64,000 bases of DNA from NCBI RefSeq assembly GCF_943734655.1, contig NC_071355.1:95053449-95117448 (forward strand), given 5' to 3'. Below are positions 1 through 11,200 of this stretch, one piece after another; within the stretch, counting starts at the first letter, position 1; each line of letters starts with the position of its first letter. The position numbers were made by a program, and so were the translations under genes. The stretch is from Sabethes cyaneus. Taxonomy: Eukaryota > Arthropoda > Insecta > Diptera > Culicidae. Under the pieces are notes generated by a model that was not told where the DNA came from, did not search any database, and saw only the letters and a program-made list of their open reading frames with translations.

Positions 1-114
1 GTCATTCTGCATTGCTTGACACATAAATATAAGGCGAAGTGATAAACCCATAAGTCAAAAAATCTACATTAGAATATTAATAACATAAAAAGAAGTATAG
101 CAAATAAGACTTAC

Positions 115-312
115 CAACAAAGTTGAAAGCTTGATGTATGATTTCAAATTTCAAAATCTATCTTTGGCACGTGTCCTTTAATGACAAGCTGCTAATTAAT
201 TATACAATTCTGCTGCCCGGAGGTGTCAATCGGAACCATATCAACATTAGTCTGAAATAAATTAAATTATAAGCAAAAAACCAACTAATTTATCGTCTCA
301 GAAAAACTCACC
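115..312 (-). other. Splice-like signals of a possible minus-strand transcript
   Basis: On the minus strand a GTGAGT donor follows position 312. A TTTATTTCAG acceptor precedes position 251, and a GTAAGT donor follows position 115. This would give a 60-bp intron and an exon of 115-251. All three frames of that exon contain stops, although one frame reads across the first junction for about 20 codons before stopping. It could be an untranslated exon of a neighbour to the left, or chance. No product is recognised. Confidence 0.25.
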
Positions 313-399
313 CTTCTATCGACAACGGCAACAAAAATCACATACGCTTTTTTTATTGGAGTGTATTCTTCTTTCACGTTATTGTTTCATATTTCCGAT

Positions 400-715
400 C
401 TACGGATTGAGTCTCCTAATATTGGACTCCAGCTTTTCGGCGTTTGCGCCGGAAAACGATTCGACCATGGATTTTTCCTTGGGGAAGAATTTTGGGATGC
501 TAGATGTTGTATGCCAAATCACACTCACTCTCGTTCACCTTGATGACAACGATCTTGTTGGTAATTCGGTCTGGAATTCGTCCAACTTAGAGGCAACCAC
601 CTTGCAAGTTGCAACGGCCGCACCAGGTTGCGAAAAAGCCCACCAGGACCAGCTTATCGCATGCGGTCTCCAACCAGCTGCCGAAATCAGTAGCATCTTC
701 TACGACGTACACCAT
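400..715 (-). pseudogene. Processed thioredoxin-2 pseudogene
   Basis: The start is at 715 (MVYVVEDATDFGSWLETA). It continues into a thioredoxin active-site context, GFFATWCGRC, in which the usual WCGPC has become WCGRC. A KIVVIKVNESECDLAYNI segment follows, then FSGANAEKLESNIRRLNP with a stop at 400-402. These blocks match the Trx-2 family in order and spacing but lie in different frames. At least two frameshifts and an in-frame stop separate them, and the segment around the cis-proline is broken. There is no intron. An AATAAA lies about 50 bp past the stop on the coding strand, and the sequence upstream of the ATG reads like a 5' UTR. Together these suggest a retrocopied mRNA. It cannot encode a working thioredoxin. 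Confidence 0.8.
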
Positions 716-1193
716 TGTGAATTGTGACTAATAACCAATAATTGTGACCCAGTAAAGTTGAGACGTAAAGTAAAGTCACAAAACTGAAGGTACACTTTTT
801 TAAGACGAAGAAAACGATTACATACTAACGAAACGAGCGGTCTGAAAACAAGAAAAAACGAATCGCGTCTTGTCTTGACTGACCGACTGAGACTGACACT
901 GACACCGAGAAGCGAGAAGAAACACCGGCGCGGCGAATAAACATCAAAGTAAAATTCATAAGGTAACATTATAGATTTCTTGGATTTGCCCGAAGTGGTG
1001 CCAGTATGTTTTTCATATTCATATAAGTAATATTTACCTTAATGTGTTCATACGAAAAGTAACATTGCAAGATTTAATAATCGTACTGTTCCGTTAAGAA
1101 TTCCATACGTACCTTATGAAATTGAAAATTATTGATTTTTCAAACGTTCATAAGGCAAATCTTATGAATTTTGTCAGGTTATTTTTCTGAGTG
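716..1193. other. Non-coding stretch beside the retrocopy
   Basis: No convincing gene. The first part is probably the 5' UTR of the retrocopied thioredoxin transcript. The end at 1193 (ATTTTTCTGAGTG) looks like the terminus of a transposon of the CAC...GTG type, followed by a TA and a MITE fragment. Confidence 0.4.
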
Positions 1194-1344
1194 TATGTAA
1201 CTCCAGCACAAAGAAATATTGATAAAGGTACATGGATATTTTTTGATGCGTTTGGCAAACTATTTTTGGAGGGCGCCACCGACAAAATTTACACACAAAA
1301 AATCGATTGCTTCCTTCGAGCCTGTTAATAATCTGTTCTCTGTG
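1194..1344 (+). mobile_element. Half copy of a CACAG-terminus MITE
   Basis: The stretch from TATGTAACTCCAGCAC to CTGTTCTCTGTG is closely similar to 41752-41901, and to 38026-38175 in reverse complement. Only the right half of the MITE is here. Its left side abuts a CAC...GTG-type transposon end at exactly the same TA as in the composite copy at 40417-41901, so both derive from one composite ancestor. Confidence 0.75.
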
Positions 1345-1739
1345 GTTTAGGCGCGCAATTTGAGAATAATTTTTCTTGCATCAAGGTGCAATACAAAGTT
1401 CAAGTTCAGATGGCGCCGTTCTCTCTGTAGGAACAACCCTGTTATGTAAGAAGTCACCTCTACTTTTACAAAAGCCGAATAAACATCATCTTTCTCTTTT
1501 TGCGCATGTGGTTGTGTGTATTTATTCCACCATTTTTGACTTGCGATGTATGCGATGACTTTCCGCTCTGAATAGAGAACACACCACCATCGCGGACGGA
1601 TCAGTGGAATGTCTTTTAGTCGCAGAAGTTTATAATTTTGTGTTTAGTTTACTAGTTTTGAGACCTATTTTGTGTCTATATTTGCAATAAAAAAGGCCAG
1701 CTAGTTTAGGGGTACGACTGTTGCTGTCTAATTTCTATT

Positions 1740-2281
1740 ATTGCGACGAACAAAATTGTTTCGATTCGTCATCTCCAAACCGAACAAAAAGGGAAAAATT
1801 TGCAAACGCGATTATGTGATTGCCATCGTGTGGTCGCAAGTGCGCTTTGTGTGTGTGTGTGAGAGAGGTCGTGATTCTTTTCTCACTCATCGTCGTTTTC
1901 CGTTTTCTTCGATTTTGTCGGAAAACGCAACGAGGAAAAAACCCGTCGCGAATAGTTGCTTGTTGAAAATCGGTGGAAATTTTTGTTGCGGTCTAGTACC
2001 AGTGGAAATTTTTGAAAAGTAATTATCAAAAGCAAATCGATTAGATTACTTCCAGATCGGAAGCACCACAAGTAATAGCAGTTTTTCGGTGTTTCCCGTC
2101 CGTGAAGACAGTGAAAAATAATAAAAAGCAGCATACGGAAGGTAAAGAAAGGAAGAAGAAACAGTGCAGTGTCCCCGTCAGAATTTCGAATACGGCCAGA
2201 GCATACTGCCGGTGTGTGCGTACGTGTGGTACAACCGTCAGCGTCAGTGTGTTTGTACCCGTGGCCTCGAAGTGAAAAATA
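1740..2281 (+). promoter_or_regulatory. Probable KCMF1 promoter and 5' UTR
   Basis: This is the sequence directly upstream of the KCMF1 start codon. It has a GT/GAGAGAG stretch near 1850 and no TATA box in a useful position. The transcription start cannot be fixed by eye. The assignment rests only on position. Confidence 0.3.
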
Positions 2282-2297
2282 ATGAGTCGCCATGAAG
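2282..2297 (+). CDS. Kcmf1: KCMF1 coding exon 1
   Basis: ATG AGT CGC CAT GAA G encodes MSRHE plus the first base of a Gly codon, followed by a GTAAAG donor. Splicing to 23539 gives MSRHEGVSCDSCLK, the expected N-terminus of the ZZ finger. The exon is too short to find by ORF length. Confidence 0.9.
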
Positions 2298-5200
2298 GTA
2301 AAGAAAGAGGGTTTTTATTATTTTTGTCCTATAACCCTTTTTAATAAGTAAACGTCTAGCTCGTTAATGTTTCTTTCCACACAAAACAATGTTGGAGTTA
2401 ATACTACTACTTTTTGTTTTGAACAAATAACGGTTCACTACATTTCGTTTTACCGAATATTTCTTATTTGTTTAATAGCAGGTTTCTAAAAAATGGGCGA
2501 AAGTGGAAAAACAAATATGTAATTTATATAAATAAAAATTATTTTTAAATAATAAAATGTCCTATATTATGTAGTTTTCACGATGAGGCTGTATCCACAG
2601 TGTGCCAGACAGCAATATACAAAATACAAGCCTTCCGATTGGTTTCGATGTACCTACACAGCTATATGACGCTGGTGCAACAAAATTCAAATTACGGAAA
2701 TTCTGTTAAGGTCTCAAGAATTGTACCGCTAACCTTATAATTGTGTCACAATACCCACCACGTATCTTGTTTTAAGGACATGTCTGTTGTTTACAAAATG
2801 ACATTCAACTTTTAATAGGCTTATAAGTTTTCAACTGAATCCTACAATTTTGCTAAATTCAAAATTTCGCAATATTGCTCTTGAATCCACGATCACTTTT
2901 AATAGATAGTCGTCAGTCAGATTTTTGAAGCATACACAAGCGATCGCTAGATTTGCATAATCACATTATTAGATTATGTATGGTTTAACATGACCAAATT
3001 ATTGCTATATGTATGCGGGATGGCAAAAAATGGTTATGTAGTTCATGACAAATTAATTAAAGGAAACTTAATACAAAATTACTTTACAGTAAAATTGAAT
3101 TTTCCGTAAGATGGTTATTCGGAAGTGATAACGGAGGGGCCAGTAGAATGAAAAATGTTTATTATTGCGCAAAAAATCTGTTACAAAACTAAGTTTTGGG
3201 GGTCTGTCCTGGCGTAGTGGTTAGCTTTCCCGCCGAGGACCCGGGTTCAAATCCCAACCCCGCAGAAGTCACGAATGACCCAAGCTGGTTAAAGTGACTA
3301 TAATCTAACAAAACAAACAACTTAGTTTTGCTATTGCAGCACGACAGTTTTAGAGCTTATCATTTGACGAAATTTTATTAGATTGCCAATAAAACAAAAT
3401 TTACATTCAATTAGGCGTCATTCACAAAATACGTCTGTTAAACCCCCCTGGTCAGGGGATTTGAAAAAACGGACGCTATTGGACAAGGGGGAGAAGGGCT
3501 TTCGTAAGTTCGGACTCCAATCATAAATTCAGTTATCATTCAGCTGCAGCTTGATATGAAGCTGTCAATGGGGTGGTGAGGACTGATAGAGAAATCTCGC
3601 GTCACTTTTCATTTCGTCCAATGTAACAATTGTAAACAAATCCGGTTTATCACAACAAATTATTGCTCTTTTTAAACTCTATGTTATACAAAAACACCTG
3701 CCCAAAAAGAATTATTTTGAGGTGAAAAAATTAGCATTATCAAAATGTCCAATGTGCACATTCGAATTACGAATGACTGACTGTTACTTCGGTCGTTCTC
3801 ATCTGATGTCCAAAGTGCAAAAAAAAATCAAAACAAACCCAATCTGTACATTGGACGTTTAGCAAGTGAAAGTTTTTTTTCGCATTATTTATGCATTTTA
3901 AGTGAAACAAGCGGTCTAATATTGAAAAATAACCTCGAAAATAGCGTAGCACGGCAACGCACGTATTTTACGGTGATCTCGCTTAATTTATGTGCAAGAG
4001 CCTGGAAAAATAAAACCGTCCAAAGTACAGCATGAGATGGTAAACAGTCCAATGTAACTTTTTCCATAATAAACCAAAACTGCTTAGTTTTAATTAGATT
4101 TTTAAAATCTCCGTTAAATATTGAATGTTATTATTCATCAACCACGTTGAGTGAATGACTGAAAATTATTTCATTTTGAAACAATTTAAAGTTCAATTCG
4201 AAGAACTTCGATCTCGTTTTTCTCAATATGGTGGAATTGTTACATTGGACGAAATCAAAAGTGACGCGAGAAATGTGTAACGCATGATAAAACGCTTAAT
4301 TTAAAAAAAATATTTTCCACTGGACGTCCGTCCTAGTGAGGGGGGGTTAGCAGATGTGGACGAAAAAGGACGATGGGGGGGGGGGGGGGTGAAGGGGTTC
4401 TTAAACGCCGAAGAATACCGGACGTACTTTGTGACCGACGTCTTACGACGATCATGTGTGTATGATGTGATGAGGTGTTGCCAAAATAACATTTGGTTAA
4501 TTGGCCCTTTTCAAATGTTTGTCGAGGTATGTGGCTAGATTTATCGAAGATCAAAGTTGAATTATTGAATGTATTTAACACAAATGCTTCAAGATAAGAA
4601 CCAAAAATATTTAGGTGAATCCACTATCAAACACTTGTGCGCAATCCGAGGTCATCCTAAGCCGAATCCAGAAGTAATCTCCGCATCTCTCGATGTTGGG
4701 CTGCAATTGTCCAATTGTCATGAACGTTTACTGATTACAGTACAGTGTACATGCAAACGATTATCGTCGGCTTCTTTCGGGTTCTCTGTTGATACTCTCT
4801 TCGTTGATCATTCATTCCACATTGATACGCAGCGATCAGCCTATTGTACTCTGCTGTGTTTTACTCGCTTGATAACATCCATAGCTTCGTATTACTTAGT
4901 ACAACTCGTGGTTCCTGTACCTGCACAGCTGCTTGTAGACCAGCCATATGAGTCCTTCCAATCAGTCCGCTGGTAGTTCATCCTTATAAGTTCATGGTGT
5001 TCGGACTGTTTTTGAACGAAGCGAAACCGTTTCTGAATCGGCTTTATAATAATAGCAGATCAAACTAAATGTTTATTTATAAAATAAATGGTATTAGATT
5101 AAGTTTTTCTGTTTTTAAAATGTGGACTTACAATTTTAGTTTCGTTATTCCCTCTTGCAGATATAACCTCTTTTCCAGCTATTTTAGAGCAGCAAATCGA

Positions 5201-8200
5201 TTGATTTTAACGTGTTCTGTATTGTATCGTCACACCAGCTTTTAATTGTCGTACAAATTTTTAATCTTCTAGCTGTAAGTTTTAATTTCGTTTTAGTTGT
5301 AAGTAGAATAATAATACTTCCTCTTCGTATCTCACTCACTAGAAAATATAGCCACAAACGATAGTTAATTTTAAGCAAATTCGCCGCTAACTAGGCACAA
5401 TTTATCCTCTTCCTTTTAACTAACTTTTTAGCGCTTTTAACTACAAAATGTCCGTTTAATCTTCAACTTTTCTTCCTACTTACTTTCTTCACATCACTTT
5501 TTTTCCTTCTATTAATCTATGTTTTTTGTTTATATTTTATCGAGCATACCTATCTGTCAACGTCCGCTTGAGAACGCATCCCGCAATCTATCCTCTGTCA
5601 GTTGCGCTCAGTGCAGTGCTCCCAACATTTCCCCGGCCCGTAAACCTGGTCCGGAGGCCACTTCCGGTCTAGCTTTACCATCATCGCCTATCTCAACAAC
5701 TGCTAACTGCGCAACAGCTCGCCGAAACAAGCCACTGCTCGTTCGGACTAACGCCTGCCGCACACGACCATCACTCGCCGGGATGACCTCCTCGATTCTT
5801 CCACGTATCCAGGATCTCCGCTTGGACCCCTCGACTACGTAAACCAAGTCGCCTTTTTTCAGCATCGTCGATTCTCCATGCCACTTGGTCCGCTGGTTTA
5901 AGGAAGGGACGTATTCCTTAATCCACCGGTCCCACATGTTCTGTGTCAACTCCTGTGAACGCTTGTACGCATCCCGTAGAGTCTCTGCTGAATGCGGGGG
6001 AGGCGAGATCATCTGCGCCTCGTTCGGCGAAATCCCACGCAAGAAGTGGTTCGGACTAAGTGCTTCTGCTTCTTCCATCTCCTGCGGTACGTAGACTAAT
6101 GGCCTAGAATTAATCATATCTTCCGCACTAGTCACGGACGTGTGCAGAATCTCGTCTGTCAGCCGCTTCCCGTCGTTAAGTGTGTTCAACGCCTCCTTAA
6201 CCGATCTAACCAACCGCTCCCAAACTCCACCCATGTGGGGGGCAGCTGGTGGATTGAAAGTCCACTTCGTACGCGCATCGGTCAACTCATCCGCACAATC
6301 GCTGTTGATGTCATTGACACGTTTCGTCAGTTCCTTGCTTGCTCCTTTCAAATTGGTTCCATTGTCGGAGAAGAATTCTTGCGGCGGTCCTCGACGATGC
6401 ATGAAACGATGGATGGCCATCAAACAAGACTGCGTAGTCAGATTGGTGCTTATTTCCAGATGGATCGCGCGTGTCACAAAGCAGGTGAATACTACTATCC
6501 AACGCTTTTCGCTATGCCGGGACACGGATACGTTAACCGGGCCCAAATAGTCAACGCCGACGAAACTGAATGGTCGTCGATACGGTTGTAGCCGCTCCAC
6601 AGGCAGAGCCGCCATTCTCGGAACTCGTGGTCGACTACGAAACACCTTACACCACTGACACGCCTTTGAAACATTTTGTACCAAAGCTCCAACTTTTGGA
6701 ATATAAAACCGCTGCCGAATTTCGTTTTTCACCGTCTCTCTGTATCCATGCCCAAGGCGTGCGTGATAATATTGCACTATCATCCTCGTAACGTAATGCT
6801 CTCTCGGCAGGATCACCGGAAAGCGCAAATCGAACGGAAAGAACTCTGCCTTCTCTGTACGCCCTTCCATGCGAATGATACCGTTTTCGTCGACCAATGG
6901 TGTCAGCTTATACAGTGGGCTTGATTTCTCCAACGCTATCCACTCGTTCATGGGACGATCCCTATTCCTTATCAAGGTTTTCAGCTCATCTCCAAACACT
7001 TCGGCCTGAACAACGCGTAACAGATGCCATTCTGCCTGTTGGAACTCCTCCTGCTTCAACGGCGAGCGCATCACCGACCACCTAATTGGTTTCAACAACT
7101 TCGCCTGATTTTCCGTAGCCTTCAACGTTTCTACTGGAACGCCCTCCTTTCGCCTACGGCAATTCGACACGAATCTAAGAACACAAGCCATCGTCCTCAC
7201 TAGTACGTTCCATTTGGATATCCGCTGCACGTCAATCAGACTATCCTCTAATACTACATCATGAAACAAGAACTGCGCACGAAGCTCTTCTTTCGTGTTG
7301 GCCGGTGGGAATTGCTGCGGCCACGTCGACTCCTCATCATACAGAAAACTGGGACCCTTGAACCAGCTGCCGTCTGATTCTAACTCCACATCATGCCTCC
7401 ACTTCGTCAACCTATCTGCTTCGTTTAACCTTGTTGGGGTCCACCGCCAATCTGCCAGCTTCGTGCTGCTGAGGATCTCTCCAATGCGAAACCCAACGAA
7501 CTGTTTATATCTCCGTTGGTCCGATCTGATCCAGGATAACACCGTCTGCGAGTCAGTCCAGAGGTATGTTTGCTGAATAGCGAAGCTGTGGTTTTCCTGA
7601 ACAGTACGCATCAGTCTAGCGCCCAGTACTGCCGCCTGAAGTTCAAGCCGAGGAATGCTTAACTGCTTCAGCGGAGCGACCTTACTCCGACTCATCACTA
7701 GCGCACAGACATTTTTTCCATTGATCTCGGCGCGAAGATAAGCCACGCAACCGTACGCTTTCTCACCCGCATCGGTAAAGATGTGAAGCTGAAGGTTTTT
7801 CACTTGATGGGATAGTGCTGTCCCGAAATAGCTCCTCCCTATTCTCACTTCTGCAATCGTTGGGATCAAATTGACCCAGTGTGTCCACGTCGGCATGCAT
7901 TCATCGCTGATTCTCTCATCCCATCCACAACCCGTTCTCCACAGGTCTTGAACCAGCATCTTTCCCAGTACTGTGAACGGCGACAGGAGTCCCAGAGGAT
8001 CAAACATCGTCATAACGCAGCTGAGAACCATCCTCTTCGTAGGCTTTTCCGTTCCAGCTAGAGCTGACAGAAATTCTTCACGTGGGGTGGTAGAGAATGA
8101 AAATGCATCTTTTGCCGGTTCCCAGATAATTCCTAGGACGCGTTCCGTTCCGGTTTCTTTATTTTCGTGAAAATGGACGGGATCTCCACTATTACACTCA

Positions 8201-11200
8201 CCCATTTGCCGCAGGAACTCCATCGAGTTGGATACCCAGTTTCTCATGACAAATCCTCCACGAGAGTGGACCGTTGCGACATTTTTTGCTAGCCGAACTG
8301 CCTCTTCGACTGTGTCGACGCTGTCGAAGTAATCGTCAACGTAGTGGTTGTGGACAATCGCCTTTGCTGCTTCGGGGTACTCATCGGTGAATTGCTCAGC
8401 GTTCAGGTTCTTTATATACTGTGCTGAACACGGGGAACAGGTTGCTCCAAAGGTACCAACGTCCATCACGTATATTTGCGGAGGTGCACTCTTGCAGGGT
8501 CTAAATACAAACCGCTGAGCTTGTTTATCTTGTGCTCTTATCATGTACTGGTGGAACATCTCTTTGAGATCTCCACCAAATCCAACAGGCCGTTCTCGAA
8601 AGCGTTGAAGCACTGCCACTAGGGATGTCAACAAATCCGGACCCTTCAGTAGCTTACTATTGAGAGACACTCCGCTAACTGACGCTGCTGCATCCCACAC
8701 CAGACGCACTTTGCCTGGTTTCTTGGGGTTCACCACTACATTCAGGGGAAGATACCACACAGCCGACGGATCTGTACAAGCAAGTTCTTCATCCGTTAAC
8801 CTGTGTGCGTAACCTTTGCTTTGGTACTCCCCAATCTGGCGGATTACATTACTCCGCAACTCATCGTTCTTCGACAACTTTCTCTCCAAAGCTTCCATCC
8901 GTTTTACAGCCATGGGATAGCTGTCGGGAAAAACTACCAAGTCGTCACGCCACAAAAGCCCCGTCTCAAACCGGTCACCTATGCGCACCGTGGTGGTTTT
9001 CAGTATCTCACGCGCTCGGCTGTTTTCAGCAGACTCTGGAATTCCAGCCGCCGTGATTCCGCTCTCCTCAAGCATATACTGACTGCGGATCATATCATGC
9101 AACTCTTGGTTGGTTGCTGTTCCCGCAGCGTGGAAATTTACAATCGCACTCCTTCTCGAATGCCCTTTTTCTGGTCCGTAAACTGTCCAGCCTAACTTCG
9201 ACCGAACGCCTATGGGTTCACCTGGCTGGCCAACTTTGGACTCGAGCGGCGCAAATACGGATAGGTTGTCTAGCCCAATCATCATCTTCGGTTCTTCTCT
9301 ATTATAATCCTCGACGGGCAAACCCTGCAGGTGAGGGTAACGTGTCGCAATTTCGCGAAACTGCATTTCCTGTTTCGGCAGGACAAGCTCCCCGACAGTG
9401 CGCGCTTCACGTAGCACGAATTTCTCGGCAGAACCCCGAGCAGACACCATCAAATCCACTCTCCTCGAACCGTTTTCATAACGTTTCGTATTTCCGGTCC
9501 ACGTGACGATTAGCGGTTCGACGACTCCGTTGACCTTCAACGTATTCACGACGGAATCCTCTACTAGAGTAACTGAGGACCCTTCGTCCAAGAAGGCAAG
9601 AATATCCAGTTTTCTGTTCCCACAGTGAAGTGTAACTGGAACCATGCGGAAGACAACTGAGCGATTCAAACGACTGTGAGCGTTGCACTGAACCTCCATG
9701 ATCTGAACGACTTCTTCTGAGCGATGCAAGAGAGTATGGTGGTTTCCCTGGCAACCCACTACGTTACAACGTATTCGAAAATTACAGCGACTCTTGCCGT
9801 GGTTGTTGAGGCACAACTCGCACAGCTTAAACTTCTCGACGACCTTCAAGCGTTCAGCAACGTTAAACTTTCGAAAGTCATCGCAGAATCTAATTTTGTG
9901 ATCGGTTCTTCGGCACACCCAACACGGTTTCTCCCCTCTTAAACTCGGCACTTCGCTTCTTTCATTCGGCATTTCGCTTCTGCCACTCGGCACTGTATCC
10001 TTACTGGTGGGCGAGGAACTGTGGATATGAACATACTCCCTTTTGTTCAGCTTTGCTCTTCCGAAGCTTCCGGATCGTTCATTTCGGTCAGTGAGATCTA
10101 GGGAAGAAAGCTCACTAATCTCCGAAACGTCTGAAACAATACCGTTCATAAACTCGGTAAAGATTCTTAGCGGAGTACCAGTTTTGTCCCGTTTAAAGCG
10201 GACCCACTCCAGCTTATAATTCGGGGGAAGTTTATCTACAAGCTCCTGGACCAACATGGGATTACTAAGATGATCCACTAACTTCGCGGCTTCTAAGTGA
10301 TCGCATAACTGCTTGACCGTAATGCCGAAATGTATAAAGGATTCTAAGCGGTCAGCCCTCGGTGGTTTGGCTTGACGAACCTTCGCCAGTAACGTCTTCA
10401 ACAGCTTCTCTGGTTTACCAAATAAATTCTGTAGATCATGAATGACATCGGGAACCGAATCGGGTAAAACTAACCGACTCCTCACAGCCTCGAGTGCATC
10501 CCCTTTCAAACAATCCTGCAATCGCTTCAGGTTGTCCAGATTGGAGAACCCACAAGCTTGAGTTGTATATTCGTAACTGCTGATGAATATTGGCCACAGT
10601 TCAGCTTCACCCCTAAACACCGGTAACTGCTTAGAAACGGATTGCCGGGCGGCAATTTGTGCTTGGGAAAGCCCTGCCGGTTCAATCCCCGGCGTGTTCA
10701 TCCTTGGTCCGTTGCTCATTCGGTTCATGCGGAAATCTGCCAAAATCGTTTTCTCCTCCGCCGTCAGCCGTATCAAATCATCCCCTTTGCGGGTTTGGCC
10801 GCCAATTGCCTGCTCGCGAGCCAGGTCTTCCGATCGAGATGCAATAAAGGGAGCGGAAAGTCCTTTGAATCTTTCGTTATTTACCCCTGTCGTTCTCTTC
10901 GTACTAACTAATTCCGATACCGCAACATTTTTTACCGATTTCCGTCTATCATCACATTCGAAGCTTCTTCCGCCGAGCCACTTTTCCACCTTCTGGCTGA
11001 GAATCTCATCGCAATCGCCGTCTGAGTCGTTGCCTGCAGTTTCTTCTACATGCTCTTCTTCGTCCACCTTGCTATAGTTTTGCACCAGGCCTGCTTTCGC
11101 CGCATCGAAATTTTGCCTTAACTTATTTCGTTTTTTCAAAAACTCTTCTTCCTCCACCAAGCGCCGATTTAGCATTTCCTGTTCTTGCTGCAACTCACGT

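Noticed and set aside
3195..3325. tRNA-like box A and box B that could be a tRNA gene
   Set aside because: No acceptor stem or anticodon arm can be drawn, and the tail is that of a SINE.
5184..5378. 64-codon frame present in both LTRs
   Set aside because: It is part of the LTR, has no known domain, and duplicates only because the LTR does.
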